Source: Photobacterium sanctipauli
GTDB taxonomy: Bacteria > Pseudomonadota > Gammaproteobacteria > Enterobacterales > Vibrionaceae
Assembly (NCBI RefSeq): GCF_003026495.1
Contig: NZ_PYMA01000016.1
Span: 62,001 to 126,000 of the forward strand
Direction of reading: 5' to 3'
DNA length: 64,000 bases
Program-made: the position numbers and the translations under genes
The notes under the pieces: generated by a model
The model's database searches: none
Told to the model about the DNA's origin: nothing
Seen by the model: only the letters and a program-made list of their open reading frames with translations
Shown: piece after piece, positions 16,950 to 26,208 of the stretch
How the letters are laid out: every line of letters begins with the position of its first letter
How positions within the stretch are numbered: the first letter of the stretch is position 1

Positions 16950-17717
16950 GTGAATAATGTGGCTAATTTCAAAACACATCTTGGATCAGCCGCGATAACC
17001 AGTAGCCTAGCTGCTACCGCGTTATTGTCTGCGGGGCATATCGTGCCAATTACAGCCCTGTGGCTAATGCTACTGGGGACTGTGGGCGGCTTGCTGCCAG
17101 ACATTGACTCCGATAACTCGACATCCATGAGCACGTTGTTTAGGCTCTTTGCTGGGTTAATCACATTCAGTTTTGTTGGCCATATCTACAAAATGGTGTC
17201 GATGCTCGAGCTCATGGTTTATGGCGCTTTCTGTTATTTAACCATTCGTTATAACTGCAAGTCGACGTTAGAAAAGATCACGGTACATCGCGGTTGTTGT
17301 CATTCGATTGCGTTTATTTCAGCTTCAGGCTTGTTTACCGTGTGGCTGTTATACCTGCTTGGGTATAGTGATATTACCGCTTGGCTGTCAGGTACTTTCC
17401 TGTTCTTTGGTGGTGTGGTGCACCTTGCACTTGATGAGATTTACAGCGTTGATTTAGCCAACCGACGGCTGAAATTATCTTTTGGTTCGGCGCTGAAAAT
17501 ATTCTCGCCCAAAAATCCATTTTTAAGCGCACTTCAGTGCTTACTTATCGGCATGCTTTATATCCATAGCCCTTCGTGGGATAACACCTGGAAAGAGGTT
17601 AGCAACTGGAGTGAATTTCGCTTTAAGCCAGATTGGCTTAATCGTGAAGATGTGACACGTTTTTTTGATAGTGTTATCTCTTCAACCAAGGAAGCGATGA
17701 ATAATAAAGCAAGTTAA
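16950..17717 (+). CDS. YdjM/DUF457-like membrane-bound metal-dependent hydrolase 1
   Basis: A 255-residue protein read from GTG 16950 (a second GTG at 16959 is equally possible; the Shine-Dalgarno is weak). It has about five membrane segments and the family's metal-binding motifs in order: GGLLPDIDSD near 48-57, HRGCCHS near 113-119 and HLALDEIYSVD near 152-162. DUF457/YdjM proteins are called inner-membrane metal-dependent hydrolases; E. coli YdjM is LexA-regulated. Biochemical function is not established. A second member lies at 58560-59603. The C-terminal 80 residues look soluble. Confidence 0.8.
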   Translation: MNNVANFKTHLGSAAITSSLAATALLSAGHIVPITALWLMLLGTVGGLLPDIDSDNSTSMSTLFRLFAGLITFSFVGHIYKMVSMLELMVYGAFCYLTIRYNCKSTLEKITVHRGCCHSIAFISASGLFTVWLLYLLGYSDITAWLSGTFLFFGGVVHLALDEIYSVDLANRRLKLSFGSALKIFSPKNPFLSALQCLLIGMLYIHSPSWDNTWKEVSNWSEFRFKPDWLNREDVTRFFDSVISSTKEAMNNKAS

Positions 17718-17768
17718 ACCTTTTGATTATGCACCAATTGCAACAAATTGAATTCTCTTTGGTTTAGT

Positions 17769-17809
17769 TTGATAAATATCAATAGTAACAATGGCATCCA
17801 TGCTAAAGT
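17769..17809 (+). promoter_or_regulatory. FNR box with extended -10 promoter for chemoreceptor gene
   Basis: TTGATAAATATCAA at 17769-17782 matches the FNR consensus TTGAT-N4-ATCAA exactly. TGCTAAAGT follows, giving an extended -10 with hexamer TAAAGT at 17804-17809. The box centre would fall near -41 from the predicted start, the class II activating position. This implies induction without oxygen. Confidence 0.75.
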
Positions 17810-17857
17810 CACGGAAAACAATTCTATAAAATTGCTTTGCATTTTCGTGAGAACCAT

Positions 17858-19489
17858 ATGCCATTGAATATCAATAACATTTCTGTCAGAAAGCAGGTGT
17901 TGTTACCCGTTGTTCTGATTTGTCTTATTATGCTCGTTGCTTTTTCAATAGTAACAAAGCAATCTGCCGCTCAGCGCAAGCATAATAATGACGTGACCTA
18001 TAATGCGTTGAACCATAAAACTAACGTTCAACAGGTGTTGGAAAATACCTTTAATATTCGAATTAATGCAATATATGCATTGAATGATGACGCAGCATTT
18101 AATCGCCTTGATGCTGCTGTTGCTGATGGTATTAAAGCCAATAACCTACTGTTAGACAGAATTAGCCAAGACCAACAGTTTCTAGCCGCGGTAAATACAG
18201 TTCGCTCTAACAGCGAAAACTATCAGCAGTTTATTCAACGTGAATTGAAGCCTTTTGTTGTGAAGAAAAGCAGCATGGGAGTGACGGCAAGTGAAGAGGG
18301 TGCAGTTGCGGCTAACTTTCAGGCGACAGGCCAAGCATTAATTGAATCTATCGACGGGTTATCTTTGGCAATTAATAGTGATGCTGAAAATCAGCTGGCA
18401 AGTGTTTACGCAGATTATAATCAGATGATGCGCGGCGTCATGATTTTAATTGGTAGCCTTGTGGTTGTTGGTTTATTGATTGCATGGTATCTAGCAGGAC
18501 GCATTGTGCAGCCGATTATTGCAGTGAGAGATGTGCTGCACCAATTGTCGGAAGGTAACCTTACTGTGCGTGCCGAAGAGAATGGCAGTAATGAAATTGG
18601 CGCTTTGAGCCACGACATCAACAATACCCTGTCTCGTCTACAGCAGACGATCACGTCATTGAACCGTATTAGCGACGAGGTAGCATCGGCTTCTACTGAA
18701 TTGACCGCTGTTATGCATTCAGCTCAAACCAATGCTGAGAGTGAGTTGGCAGAAATTGAACAGGTAGCCTCGGCGGTTAACGAGTTGTCGAGCACGGCTG
18801 AAAACGTGAGTATGAATGCGGGTGAAGCAGATACTTGTGCCAAGCAAAGCCAGAAAATGGTTGATGAAGGCCAGAGTGTGTTTGTGCAAAGCGAGCAGGC
18901 CAACCGTGAAACCTCCGGAAAAATGTCACAGGCAGCAGATGTCGTGCTGCACCTTCGCGAGCAGTCTGAGCAAGTCAGCAAGGTCATTGATGTTATCCAA
19001 GGTATTTCAGAGCAAACAAACCTGTTGGCGCTAAACGCAGCCATTGAAGCGGCGAGGGCGGGTGAGTCTGGCCGTGGCTTTGCCGTGGTAGCCGATGAAG
19101 TGCGTATGCTGGCTGCTCGTACACAAGACTCTACCCGCGAAATTCAAGCCATAATTGAAGATCTTCAAGCCCAGTCGGTGAATGCGAATCAAGGCATGCA
19201 AGACTCACTGCAAATGCTTGAAGATTCAGGCAATCTAACCAGCTTAGCAAATGAAGTGTTTGAGGGTATTACCGATGCCATGGGCGTTATCGGTGATATG
19301 AATGCCGAAGTGGCAACGGCCGCTGAACAGCAATCTCAGGTTACTCAAGATATTAACCGTAATGTGGTGACCATGTCTGAATTGGTTAATCAAAATGTAG
19401 TGGGTATCAGCCAAAGCACCAGTGCGAGTGAGGAGCTGGCACAGCTGGCTGACCAGCAGCGCAAGCAGCTGTCATTCTTTAAATGCTAA
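17858..19489 (+). CDS. Methyl-accepting chemotaxis protein
   Basis: A 543-residue chemoreceptor. I use ATG 17858, with GTGAG seven bases upstream, and reject the TTG at 17837. Order of parts: TM1 at about 11-33, a helical periplasmic ligand domain of about 155 residues, TM2 near 190-210 (GVMILIGSLVVVGLLIAWYLAG), a HAMP domain, and a long cytoplasmic coiled coil. The coil contains the invariant hairpin tip with NLLALNAAIEAARAGE. There is no C-terminal NWETF-type pentapeptide. The ligand is unknown. A perfect FNR box at the promoter links it to anaerobic behaviour, for example energy taxis or anaerobic electron acceptors. Confidence 0.93.
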   Translation: MPLNINNISVRKQVLLPVVLICLIMLVAFSIVTKQSAAQRKHNNDVTYNALNHKTNVQQVLENTFNIRINAIYALNDDAAFNRLDAAVADGIKANNLLLDRISQDQQFLAAVNTVRSNSENYQQFIQRELKPFVVKKSSMGVTASEEGAVAANFQATGQALIESIDGLSLAINSDAENQLASVYADYNQMMRGVMILIGSLVVVGLLIAWYLAGRIVQPIIAVRDVLHQLSEGNLTVRAEENGSNEIGALSHDINNTLSRLQQTITSLNRISDEVASASTELTAVMHSAQTNAESELAEIEQVASAVNELSSTAENVSMNAGEADTCAKQSQKMVDEGQSVFVQSEQANRETSGKMSQAADVVLHLREQSEQVSKVIDVIQGISEQTNLLALNAAIEAARAGESGRGFAVVADEVRMLAARTQDSTREIQAIIEDLQAQSVNANQGMQDSLQMLEDSGNLTSLANEVFEGITDAMGVIGDMNAEVATAAEQQSQVTQDINRNVVTMSELVNQNVVGISQSTSASEELAQLADQQRKQLSFFKC

Positions 19490-19530
19490 GCACATTTTTT
19501 AGTCATAGCCTGCTTTAAAGTGAAAACAAG

Positions 19531-19560
19531 AATGGGAGTGATCAATCACTCCCATTTTTT
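19531..19560 (+). terminator. Rho-independent terminator of chemoreceptor gene
   Basis: AATGGGAGTGA (19531-19541), loop TCAA and TCACTCCCATT (19546-19556), then TTTT. Confidence 0.92.
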
Positions 19561-19567
19561 ATGTGTT

Positions 19568-19849
19568 TTATGCGGCTTCTTCCACTGGCTTTGGCGGAGT
19601 GCGGAAGATATTAATAATAGCCTTTACTGTGTAGTAGCCACAGATGGCAGTAAAGCCGATGGCGGCAGCATTTTCACCGAATGCGATGGAGCCTCCAATA
19701 AAGTTAGCCACTTCGCCGCCGAAGCTTTTGACGTATTCGAGCGCCCATTGGTAGACAAGATATAGCTTAGTTAAGGTAATGAACACAAGGTAGGCTTTAC
19801 CGTAAGGTGTCATTAGGAATTGTTTTACTTTTAACCAAAAGCTTTTCAT
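19568..19849 (-). CDS. Small membrane protein, unknown
   Basis: A 93-residue protein with two hydrophobic segments (YLVFITLTKLYLVYQWALEY at about 20-39 and AAAIGFTAICGYYTVKAII at about 61-79) and a basic N terminus. It ends RTPPKPVEEAA. A plausible AGAGAG lies upstream of the ATG. It is a lone gene between the chemoreceptor and the diguanylate cyclase, on the minus strand. I do not recognise a family. The hydrophobic pattern and codon use make it a likely real gene. Confidence 0.6.
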   Translation of the reverse strand: MKSFWLKVKQFLMTPYGKAYLVFITLTKLYLVYQWALEYVKSFGGEVANFIGGSIAFGENAAAIGFTAICGYYTVKAIINIFRTPPKPVEEAA

Positions 19850-19975
19850 ATCGGATGCTCTCTGAATAAGTTATTGGGAACGAGAGCAAGTGTAAGAAAT
19901 ACACCGTAGGTAAACTTACCAATATGCGCCAGTGCGTGATATTGGGGTTAATGGCAGTTTGAGGTTGAATTGAGA

Positions 19976-20887
19976 TTACATGGCATCACGAAATATAGAA
20001 GGGTACGACACAACTTGGTTCTTGCCCTGCTTCTTTGCTTGCCCAAGCGCGATATCAGCATCATTGACTAAGGTATAAACGCTGTATGGCGATTGTTCGA
20101 TGGTTTTTACACCAATGCTGACAGTAAATTGAATAGAGTTGTCTGGGCAGCAAGGTAGAGCCAGCTTACTAACCCGCCAGCGAAGTCGCTCTGCGAGTTG
20201 TTCGCCGAATTGCTGGGCTGTATTTGGCAGTAGAATCAGAAACTCTTCACCACCCCAGCGACAGATGAAATCAGACTTCCTGATACTGCTTTTACAACAG
20301 TAAGCAAAGCGTCGGATGGCTTCATCACCAACGTGGTGACCAAAGCGATCGTTAATTGACTTAAAGTTATCAATATCAAGGAATAAACAGGTAAGCGGCT
20401 GGCCGTAGCGTTCGGCTTTGCTAAGTTCGTTCTCTAGAATCGACTCAAAACGGTTGCGATTAGTGAGCTTGGACAGTGCATCCACGTTCGCCTGTTGCTC
20501 AAGATCGTTATAGTGTTGATACTTCTCGGTGATATCGATAACAGAGAGCTGTATAGCCGGTTCACCTTCATATTCGACAACTGATTCCGCTGCTAACAAG
20601 TTCACTTGCTGCCCGCCACTTTTGTTTAAAACAAAAGTCCTCACTCTTGGTTTCATTTCGTGATTAATGAGCTTGCGGTAATTTTCGAAGGCTTCTTCAT
20701 GGGGAATGTGTTGAAAAAGGTCAAGCAGGCTTGGCAGTGAAGTAATGTCAGAAACGGAGTTCAGCCCAATTATCCGGCATAAACTTTCATCGGCATAGAG
20801 TGGTTTGAACTCACGGTGTACTAGCGTTCCAAAGTCAGAAGCAAAGGTATTATCGTAGTCCAGATGTATTTTAGGGAAACTGTCCAT
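19976..20887 (-). CDS. PAS-GGDEF diguanylate cyclase
   Basis: A 303-residue cytoplasmic protein. Residues 1-125 are PAS-like, ending in the linker motif VIDITEKYQ. The GGDEF domain from about 135 has an intact active site GGEEF (212-216). Five residues before it is RKSD (203-206), an RxxD inhibitory site. It should therefore make c-di-GMP from two GTP and be feedback-inhibited by its product. There is no membrane segment or EAL domain. The PAS signal is unknown. It is transcribed divergently from the HlyD/DUF2955 efflux genes. Confidence 0.92.
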   Translation of the reverse strand: MDSFPKIHLDYDNTFASDFGTLVHREFKPLYADESLCRIIGLNSVSDITSLPSLLDLFQHIPHEEAFENYRKLINHEMKPRVRTFVLNKSGGQQVNLLAAESVVEYEGEPAIQLSVIDITEKYQHYNDLEQQANVDALSKLTNRNRFESILENELSKAERYGQPLTCLFLDIDNFKSINDRFGHHVGDEAIRRFAYCCKSSIRKSDFICRWGGEEFLILLPNTAQQFGEQLAERLRWRVSKLALPCCPDNSIQFTVSIGVKTIEQSPYSVYTLVNDADIALGQAKKQGKNQVVSYPSIFRDAM

Positions 20888-21269
20888 CGTTCCTCATACT
20901 GCTCAGTTGTTCTTTTGGGAATACCCATCTGTTCTCTTCTGGATATCCATCCATGCTATATGGAAATTAGTTATTTGATATACCAATCACTAGTTAGAAT
21001 ATGTGATATTGGTTCAGAAACATCAAGGCGAATTTTGCGTGTGAGATAACTTTGTTTGAAACGGTGCTCTGTGTCACGGAATTCTCGTTTTTATGAGCGT
21101 TATTTTACTGCGTTCTTATGCTTAGCCCCCGGCTTAACCTGCATAATATTCATTCGTAATTACTCTTACGGCTGGCATGAAATGGTAAGTAAACCATGCC
21201 ATCATCCATACAATACCTATCAAGATTTGAGGCGTAATCGCCACATCCCATTCAAAACTTGAGGTTGGT
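20888..21269. other. Divergent intergenic region, 382 bases
   Basis: No gene supported. The short frames here lack good starts and look like chance. It should contain promoters for the diguanylate cyclase (minus) and the HlyD gene (plus). I see no clear binding site. Confidence 0.3.
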
Positions 21270-22424
21270 ATGAGTCAAACTACAAACGAAGTAAAAGCCC
21301 CAGTGTCTACTTCTATGGATAGTGAGCCCGTTGCTAAGGAAAGCCAATCACAAGAAAAACAGCCAAAACTAACGCCACAGAAGATCACCGCCGCTGTGCT
21401 AATGCTGTGTGTCTTTTTATTCGCATTCTACCTGGTGGCTGACCGAACAATTCCGAGTACCGATATGGCCAGGGTACAGGGTAACGTAGTGCCGCTAACG
21501 CCACTGGTCTCTGGCCCGATTACCAAAGTGCATGTAAAGCCGAACGATATTGTTAAAGCTGGCGACCCATTAGTTGAAATTGACCAGACTGATTATCGTA
21601 TCGCGGTCAAAAAGGCCGAGCAGGGGCTTGAAATCGCAGGTAAGCAGATTGGTGTACAAACTGCGTCTATTCAATCGGCACAGGCGCAGCTTTCTGATGC
21701 GATTGCAAACCAAGAGAATGTGCGCCGCCAAGCCAATCGTGTGTTGGCAATGGTGAACAAGGGCATTGTGACCCAGTCAGATGCGGATAAAACGCGCGCG
21801 GCATTGTCTCAGGCAGCGGCCCAAGTACAGAAAGCGCAAGCGGGCCTTGAACAGGCTAAGAAACAGCTTGGTGCCAACGGCGCGGAAAATACCGATATGC
21901 AAGCAGCCATTCTTGCTTTACAAAAAGCGCAGCTGGATTTGGAGCGTACTGTTATTCGTGCACCTTCAATGGGCGGGGTGACTAACTTCCGACTAGATGA
22001 AGGGGTTTACGCTAACAAAGGGCAGCCTTTAATGACGTTTATCTCAGGTGAAGATAGCTGGGTTGAAGCCTATTACCGTGAGAATAGCCTTGGCAACATC
22101 AAGGCGGGCGATACGGTTGAGATCGCATTGGATAACGTGCCTGGTGAGGTCTTTAAAGGCCAAGTGGCAAGTATTGATTTTGGTATTAATTGGGGACAAA
22201 GCCAGCAAGCAGGCCAGCTCGCCAATGTACAAAACCAGAGTGGTTGGTTGCGACAAACTCAGCGTTTCCCGGTCGTTATCCGTTTTGAAGACGATGCCCC
22301 GGAAGGCGCGCTTCGAGTGGGTGGTCAAGCTGACATCATGTTGTATACCCAAGATGCATCAATCATGAACGTGTTCGGTAAAGTTTGGATTCGTGTCATT
22401 AGTTGGTTGTCGTATATCCGCTAG
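21270..22424 (+). CDS. HlyD/EmrA-type membrane fusion protein
   Basis: A 384-residue periplasmic adaptor anchored by one N-terminal membrane segment (ITAAVLMLCVFLFAFYLVAD at about 38-57). After it come the biotinyl-lipoyl-like half motifs VSGPITKVHVKPNDIVKAGDPL and, after a long coiled-coil hairpin, APSMGGVTNFRLDEGVYANKGQPL. A beta-barrel part follows. It starts at ATG 21270 after GAGG. Such adaptors link an inner-membrane transporter to an outer-membrane channel. The partner is most likely the DUF2955 membrane protein encoded 10 nt downstream. No TolC gene is present in the window. Confidence 0.88.
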   Translation: MSQTTNEVKAPVSTSMDSEPVAKESQSQEKQPKLTPQKITAAVLMLCVFLFAFYLVADRTIPSTDMARVQGNVVPLTPLVSGPITKVHVKPNDIVKAGDPLVEIDQTDYRIAVKKAEQGLEIAGKQIGVQTASIQSAQAQLSDAIANQENVRRQANRVLAMVNKGIVTQSDADKTRAALSQAAAQVQKAQAGLEQAKKQLGANGAENTDMQAAILALQKAQLDLERTVIRAPSMGGVTNFRLDEGVYANKGQPLMTFISGEDSWVEAYYRENSLGNIKAGDTVEIALDNVPGEVFKGQVASIDFGINWGQSQQAGQLANVQNQSGWLRQTQRFPVVIRFEDDAPEGALRVGGQADIMLYTQDASIMNVFGKVWIRVISWLSYIR

Positions 22425-22434
22425 GAGTAGACCC

Positions 22435-23469
22435 ATGGTTAATATGAATATTCAAACGCGGCAGATAACTCGATATACCCTGGGCGTTATGCTGGCTATC
22501 GCATTGGCCTATGGTTTGAACTGGAGCTTGGCTTATGTCATGCCAGTGTTTGTCGCGAAGATCTTCGTGGATAAACCCAAACCAACGCGGGGCACAATCA
22601 TTGAGCTGCTTCTTTCTATGGTTGCAACGGTGATCATTGCACTGGGTGTGAGTAACGGTATTGCCCAATATCCGGTTATTCTATTGTTGCTAGTGGGTCT
22701 GTTGATGTTCTGGGCCTACTACTTGTTCCAAGATCCGAAGTGGAATTTCTTCGCCACAATTATGATTATTGCCACCTTACTGGTGCCGTACCTTGGGGTG
22801 ATTACCCCAGCTGCGGCACTGGGATTGGGTAAGGGGTTAATGGTATCAGGTGTCGGGGCGGTGGCTATTTTTTGGCTGATGCATACCTTGCTCCCGGATA
22901 GCGACGACCAGGCAAGCGGTAGTGAAGAGCAAGGTCTAGTGCTAAGTGATGAGCTGCGACAAACAAGAATGTTTGAAGCGGGTAGAGCCCTGATGATTAG
23001 TTTTCCGGTGATCACCTATTTCTATTTCTTTCAGCCGCATGGTGCCTTATTAACCATGGCGTTTATTGGTATTTTGTCGTTGCAACTCACTCAGTTAACC
23101 AGTATTAAATTGTCGATATTTTTGATCCTGACTAACAGTATTGGTGGAGTAATGGCGATAGTCGCTTATGAATTGCTTGTTACTGTGCCGTGGTTTCCGT
23201 TTTTGATGGCAATGATGACCTTGGTGATTTTGGTGTTTGCCCAAAAGCTATATCAAGAGCCTGCGAAAGCGGCGATATTTGCCAGCATACTCTCAGCCAT
23301 GTTGGTGTTGTTTGGCGCAGCGATTGCTAGCGATAACAAAGAGATTGATATGAATGTCTATACGCGACTGTGGCAGATCGTACTAGCCGCAATTTACATG
23401 GTCTCGGTTGCAACCTTGATTGAAAGCCGTAAGCCAAAAGCCGTGTTATCAGACGCTAGTGCCGTTTAA
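22435..23469 (+). CDS. DUF2955 inner-membrane transporter, partner of HlyD
   Basis: A 344-residue membrane protein starting at ATG 22435 with AGGAG eight bases upstream. It has about ten hydrophobic segments arranged as two similar halves with a soluble loop in the middle (SDDQASGSEEQ near 160), like the fusaric-acid-resistance (FUSC) type of aromatic-acid exporters. DUF2955 proteins are regularly paired with HlyD adaptors. Export of small aromatic or organic acids is a reasonable inference, not shown. The last 21 bases overlap the 3' end of the convergent AraC gene. Confidence 0.82.
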   Translation: MVNMNIQTRQITRYTLGVMLAIALAYGLNWSLAYVMPVFVAKIFVDKPKPTRGTIIELLLSMVATVIIALGVSNGIAQYPVILLLLVGLLMFWAYYLFQDPKWNFFATIMIIATLLVPYLGVITPAAALGLGKGLMVSGVGAVAIFWLMHTLLPDSDDQASGSEEQGLVLSDELRQTRMFEAGRALMISFPVITYFYFFQPHGALLTMAFIGILSLQLTQLTSIKLSIFLILTNSIGGVMAIVAYELLVTVPWFPFLMAMMTLVILVFAQKLYQEPAKAAIFASILSAMLVLFGAAIASDNKEIDMNVYTRLWQIVLAAIYMVSVATLIESRKPKAVLSDASAV

Positions 23470-24465
23470 AAAGCGCTTTCTGTACGCTTTTGGAGGAAAG
23501 CCGGTGAGCTTTTTGAAGGCACGCGAGAAGTGGGCGATGTTGGCATAACCTAGCTCTGTTGAAATGTCAGTTAACGACAGCTCGGGGTTTTCCATCAAGC
23601 GACAGGCAGTCGCTAGCATGATGTTATCTTTAACATTTTTAAAGCTAGTGTGTTCAGCGGCAAGGCGGCGCTGTAATGTTCGTGTACTGGTATCAAGGAT
23701 AGCTGCGGCTTGTTCGATATTCATGTCTTGACGTGAGAGATATGGCGCCAAAGCCAGGTAAATCGATTCAATAAAGCTGGGGGCATCAGGTTGTTGAGTT
23801 TGGTCCTCACCGGCGCGGTCAAAACTGACGGGGAGGTGACAAGGTAACGACATGATGTCATTACTCACCTCAATTGCTGCTAGGCTCCTTTCGGTATAAA
23901 ACACCGTCTTGTCTGTTTTTAATATCGCTTTTAATTGGCTGGCTCCTTCGGACTGCAATGCGATGTAGTTGGGTAACCATGGCTGCTTAGCGGCAAAGCG
24001 TATAAATTCGACCATGTAGAGCACGGCAAAGATTTCAGCCCACATAAAGCCAGAAGTCTCTTTTTTCTCTTTATGGCGGCAGATCCAAGGTGTGCCATTA
24101 AAATGCTGGATACTTAACTCGGTAGCCGGTGAGTCGTGCAATACGGCTGTTTTTAACTGCTCTAATGCATCGCCAATGGTTGCAGGTTTATCAAGGTGAC
24201 GCAGAATTTTGGGTATGAAATACTCCTTAATGGCGGTGCAAAGCAGCTGGCCATAATGCTCCGGGTCCGCGCGCTCAGCCATCAAAACAAGCAAGTGCTT
24301 AATCGGTGTTTCAGGAATATATTCATGCTTAGTCGAGAGTATATCTTCGGGTAATCCGACGGTTTCCAGTAGTGGGTATATATCCTGCTCAAAGTGCTTG
24401 AGAAGCGAGACAAAGGTACTGGCATGAACGGTTTTGATCAGTGGTACGAGTTGACCTTGTTGCAT
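23449..24465 (-). CDS. AraC family transcriptional regulator
   Basis: A 338-residue regulator. Residues 20-210 match the arabinose-binding-like N-terminal domain of the OruR/ArgR-type AraC branch. The C-terminal 100 residues hold the double helix-turn-helix with LTDISTELGYANIAHFSRAFKKLTGFPPKAYR, a near-canonical AraC motif. It is convergent with the HlyD/DUF2955 unit and the two coding regions overlap by 21 bases at their ends. This suggests a local regulator, or mutual antisense effects, but control of that pump is only an inference. Confidence 0.9.
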   Translation of the reverse strand: MQQGQLVPLIKTVHASTFVSLLKHFEQDIYPLLETVGLPEDILSTKHEYIPETPIKHLLVLMAERADPEHYGQLLCTAIKEYFIPKILRHLDKPATIGDALEQLKTAVLHDSPATELSIQHFNGTPWICRHKEKKETSGFMWAEIFAVLYMVEFIRFAAKQPWLPNYIALQSEGASQLKAILKTDKTVFYTERSLAAIEVSNDIMSLPCHLPVSFDRAGEDQTQQPDAPSFIESIYLALAPYLSRQDMNIEQAAAILDTSTRTLQRRLAAEHTSFKNVKDNIMLATACRLMENPELSLTDISTELGYANIAHFSRAFKKLTGFPPKAYRKRFLNGTSV

Positions 24466-24669
24466 GCATGCCCCCGGAAACCTGATATACGCTGAACATT
24501 GTTGAGTATAACCGTTAGTTTACCCGCTATGGAGGTTCTGCCATAGATTCTTGTTTTGCAGACAGCGATGACTGAGTGGCTAGGCTAATTTCTTACGATT
24601 AGCCTCACTGTAAAGTGGTAAATCATGCCATAAGATTCACGCCTTTATTGCATAGCGAGAGGGGGTAGT

Positions 24670-25167
24670 GTGTCTATCATCGATAATATCCTGATTTTTC
24701 TTGGTCTTCGAAGTAAGAAACAAATAAACAAGAAGCACGAATGGGATGAAGAGCAACAGCCAAAAGAACAGTTGCCACGCTATACCAAACGTACTTTTTA
24801 TAAAGGGTATTATCTAGAGAATAGCTCTGGTGATATCGATAACTGGTCGGTCAGAATTAATGGCAAAGTAATGACAGGGAAACTCGACTTACTACAAAAG
24901 AGCATTAACTGGTTTTGTGACACCAAAAAATTACTGCCGCCTGAATCTTTTGAAGTAAAAGAAATCGAGGTATCGAGCTCTGATAGGCTTGATATTGAGC
25001 ATCATGGCTATCGGATTATCAATGACAGCTCACAATCGAATGGCTGGTATACGGTGATCAATGGCAAGCTAGTCAAAGGAACAGAAACACTCATTAAAGA
25101 GAAAATTGATGAATACTTGGCTTACAAGCTGAGCCAAGAGCAGAAACAGAACGAACCGATGGCATAA
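24670..25167 (+). CDS. Hypothetical protein with an internal repeat (possibly DUF3319)
   Basis: A 165-residue soluble protein read from GTG 24670, which follows GAGAGGGGG. It contains two similar units of about 40 residues. The first begins KGYYLENSSGDIDNWSVRIN (near 45) and the second HGYRIINDSSQSNGWYTVIN (near 117). Each is a Gly-Tyr strand, a Ser-rich turn, Asn-x-Trp, then NGK and a helix. The pattern recalls a Vibrio family of unknown function that I know as DUF3319, but I cannot confirm that. The C terminus is charged (EQKQNEP). Confidence 0.65.
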   Translation: MSIIDNILIFLGLRSKKQINKKHEWDEEQQPKEQLPRYTKRTFYKGYYLENSSGDIDNWSVRINGKVMTGKLDLLQKSINWFCDTKKLLPPESFEVKEIEVSSSDRLDIEHHGYRIINDSSQSNGWYTVINGKLVKGTETLIKEKIDEYLAYKLSQEQKQNEPMA

Positions 25168-25286
25168 GCTAATTCCAACTTAATGGCTATCTATTGCATC
25201 CAGAGGTTAGACTGAAATAACTTCAATTTTACGAATAGGTTAGCTATAACTAAGCATCAAAAAATAATTTGGTGACAAATTGCTTA

Positions 25287-26177
25287 ATGTTTAGTCATGA
25301 ACAGTTATCCAGTTTTTGTGCTGTATTTGATAAAGGGTCGTTCAGTGCGGGCGCAAGGTTATTAGAAAGGGATCGTTCTACGATTCGAGAGCATATCCAT
25401 ATTATGGAGGACGCAATAGGCGTTTCGTTATTTGTCATTGATGGGAGAAGCGCCAAGCCCACCGAAACCGCCTATAAGTTATACCCACGAGCACAGGTAT
25501 TGGTTAAGCAGTTAAAAGAGTTCCAGCTAGAAGCAATGGCATCGTTCGAGCAGGAAATTTGCTCATTGAATGTATTTTATGACGCCATGATCCCGAGTGG
25601 GCTGATCATTTTTGTAGAAAAGGCCATGACGAAGCAGTGGCCGGCTATCCGGGTCAACTGGCTGCAACGAAGCCGCCAAGAAGCGTTAGATGGCTTGGTA
25701 CAAGGGAAGGGACATTTGGCGTTAATGCCGATAAAAAATAAGGTAAATACAGAGCGAGAAGTGGTGTTTACTAACCTTGGTGTGGTTCGCTCTGGTGTTT
25801 ATGCCAGCCCAAGCAGTCCACTACACCAGCTACAATCTGTTCGGCTCGCAGACTTACAGCTCGATAAGCAGTACATTGCCGAAAACCATTATGCGTCTGA
25901 TCTACAGGCTAGCGTCATTTCGCCGCACTACCACCTTGTTAGCAGTACTGAAATACTCATATCACTACTCAAGGATCAGGGATGGGTATTACTTCCGCTT
26001 CAAACGGCTAAATTGTATGAAGAGGTGGGCTATATCAAGCGTCTAGAAGTTGAAGAACTGATCAATACGGTTAACTTTAATATTTGTACTTTTCATTCGC
26101 CTGCCATGGAAAGCCACCCTGTGATTTCGTCTTTGCTAACGTCAGTGAAAGACTACGCGCAGTCGTACTTAAAGTAA
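25287..26177 (+). CDS. LysR family transcriptional regulator
   Basis: A 296-residue regulator from ATG 25287 (a TTG at 25269 is a weaker alternative). The N-terminal winged helix reads FSHEQLSSFCAVFDKGSFSAGARLLERDRSTIREHIH, a divergent LysR DNA-binding motif in which the usual SQPAVSxQI is replaced by DRSTIREHI. An effector domain follows. It is convergent with the esterase gene and shares a hairpin with it. The target is unknown; neighbours upstream are not divergent. Confidence 0.85.
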   Translation: MFSHEQLSSFCAVFDKGSFSAGARLLERDRSTIREHIHIMEDAIGVSLFVIDGRSAKPTETAYKLYPRAQVLVKQLKEFQLEAMASFEQEICSLNVFYDAMIPSGLIIFVEKAMTKQWPAIRVNWLQRSRQEALDGLVQGKGHLALMPIKNKVNTEREVVFTNLGVVRSGVYASPSSPLHQLQSVRLADLQLDKQYIAENHYASDLQASVISPHYHLVSSTEILISLLKDQGWVLLPLQTAKLYEEVGYIKRLEVEELINTVNFNICTFHSPAMESHPVISSLLTSVKDYAQSYLK

Positions 26178-26203
26178 TGCCTGCTAGCGGGCTAGCAGGC
26201 ATT
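26176..26203. terminator. Shared hairpin between convergent LysR and esterase genes
   Basis: AATGCCTGCTAGC (26176-26188), GG, GCTAGCAGGCATT (26191-26203) is a perfect 13-bp inverted repeat that begins in the LysR stop codon. There is no long U tract on either strand, so termination may be incomplete or the structure may protect 3' ends. Confidence 0.6.
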
Positions 26204-26208
26204 CAGTA

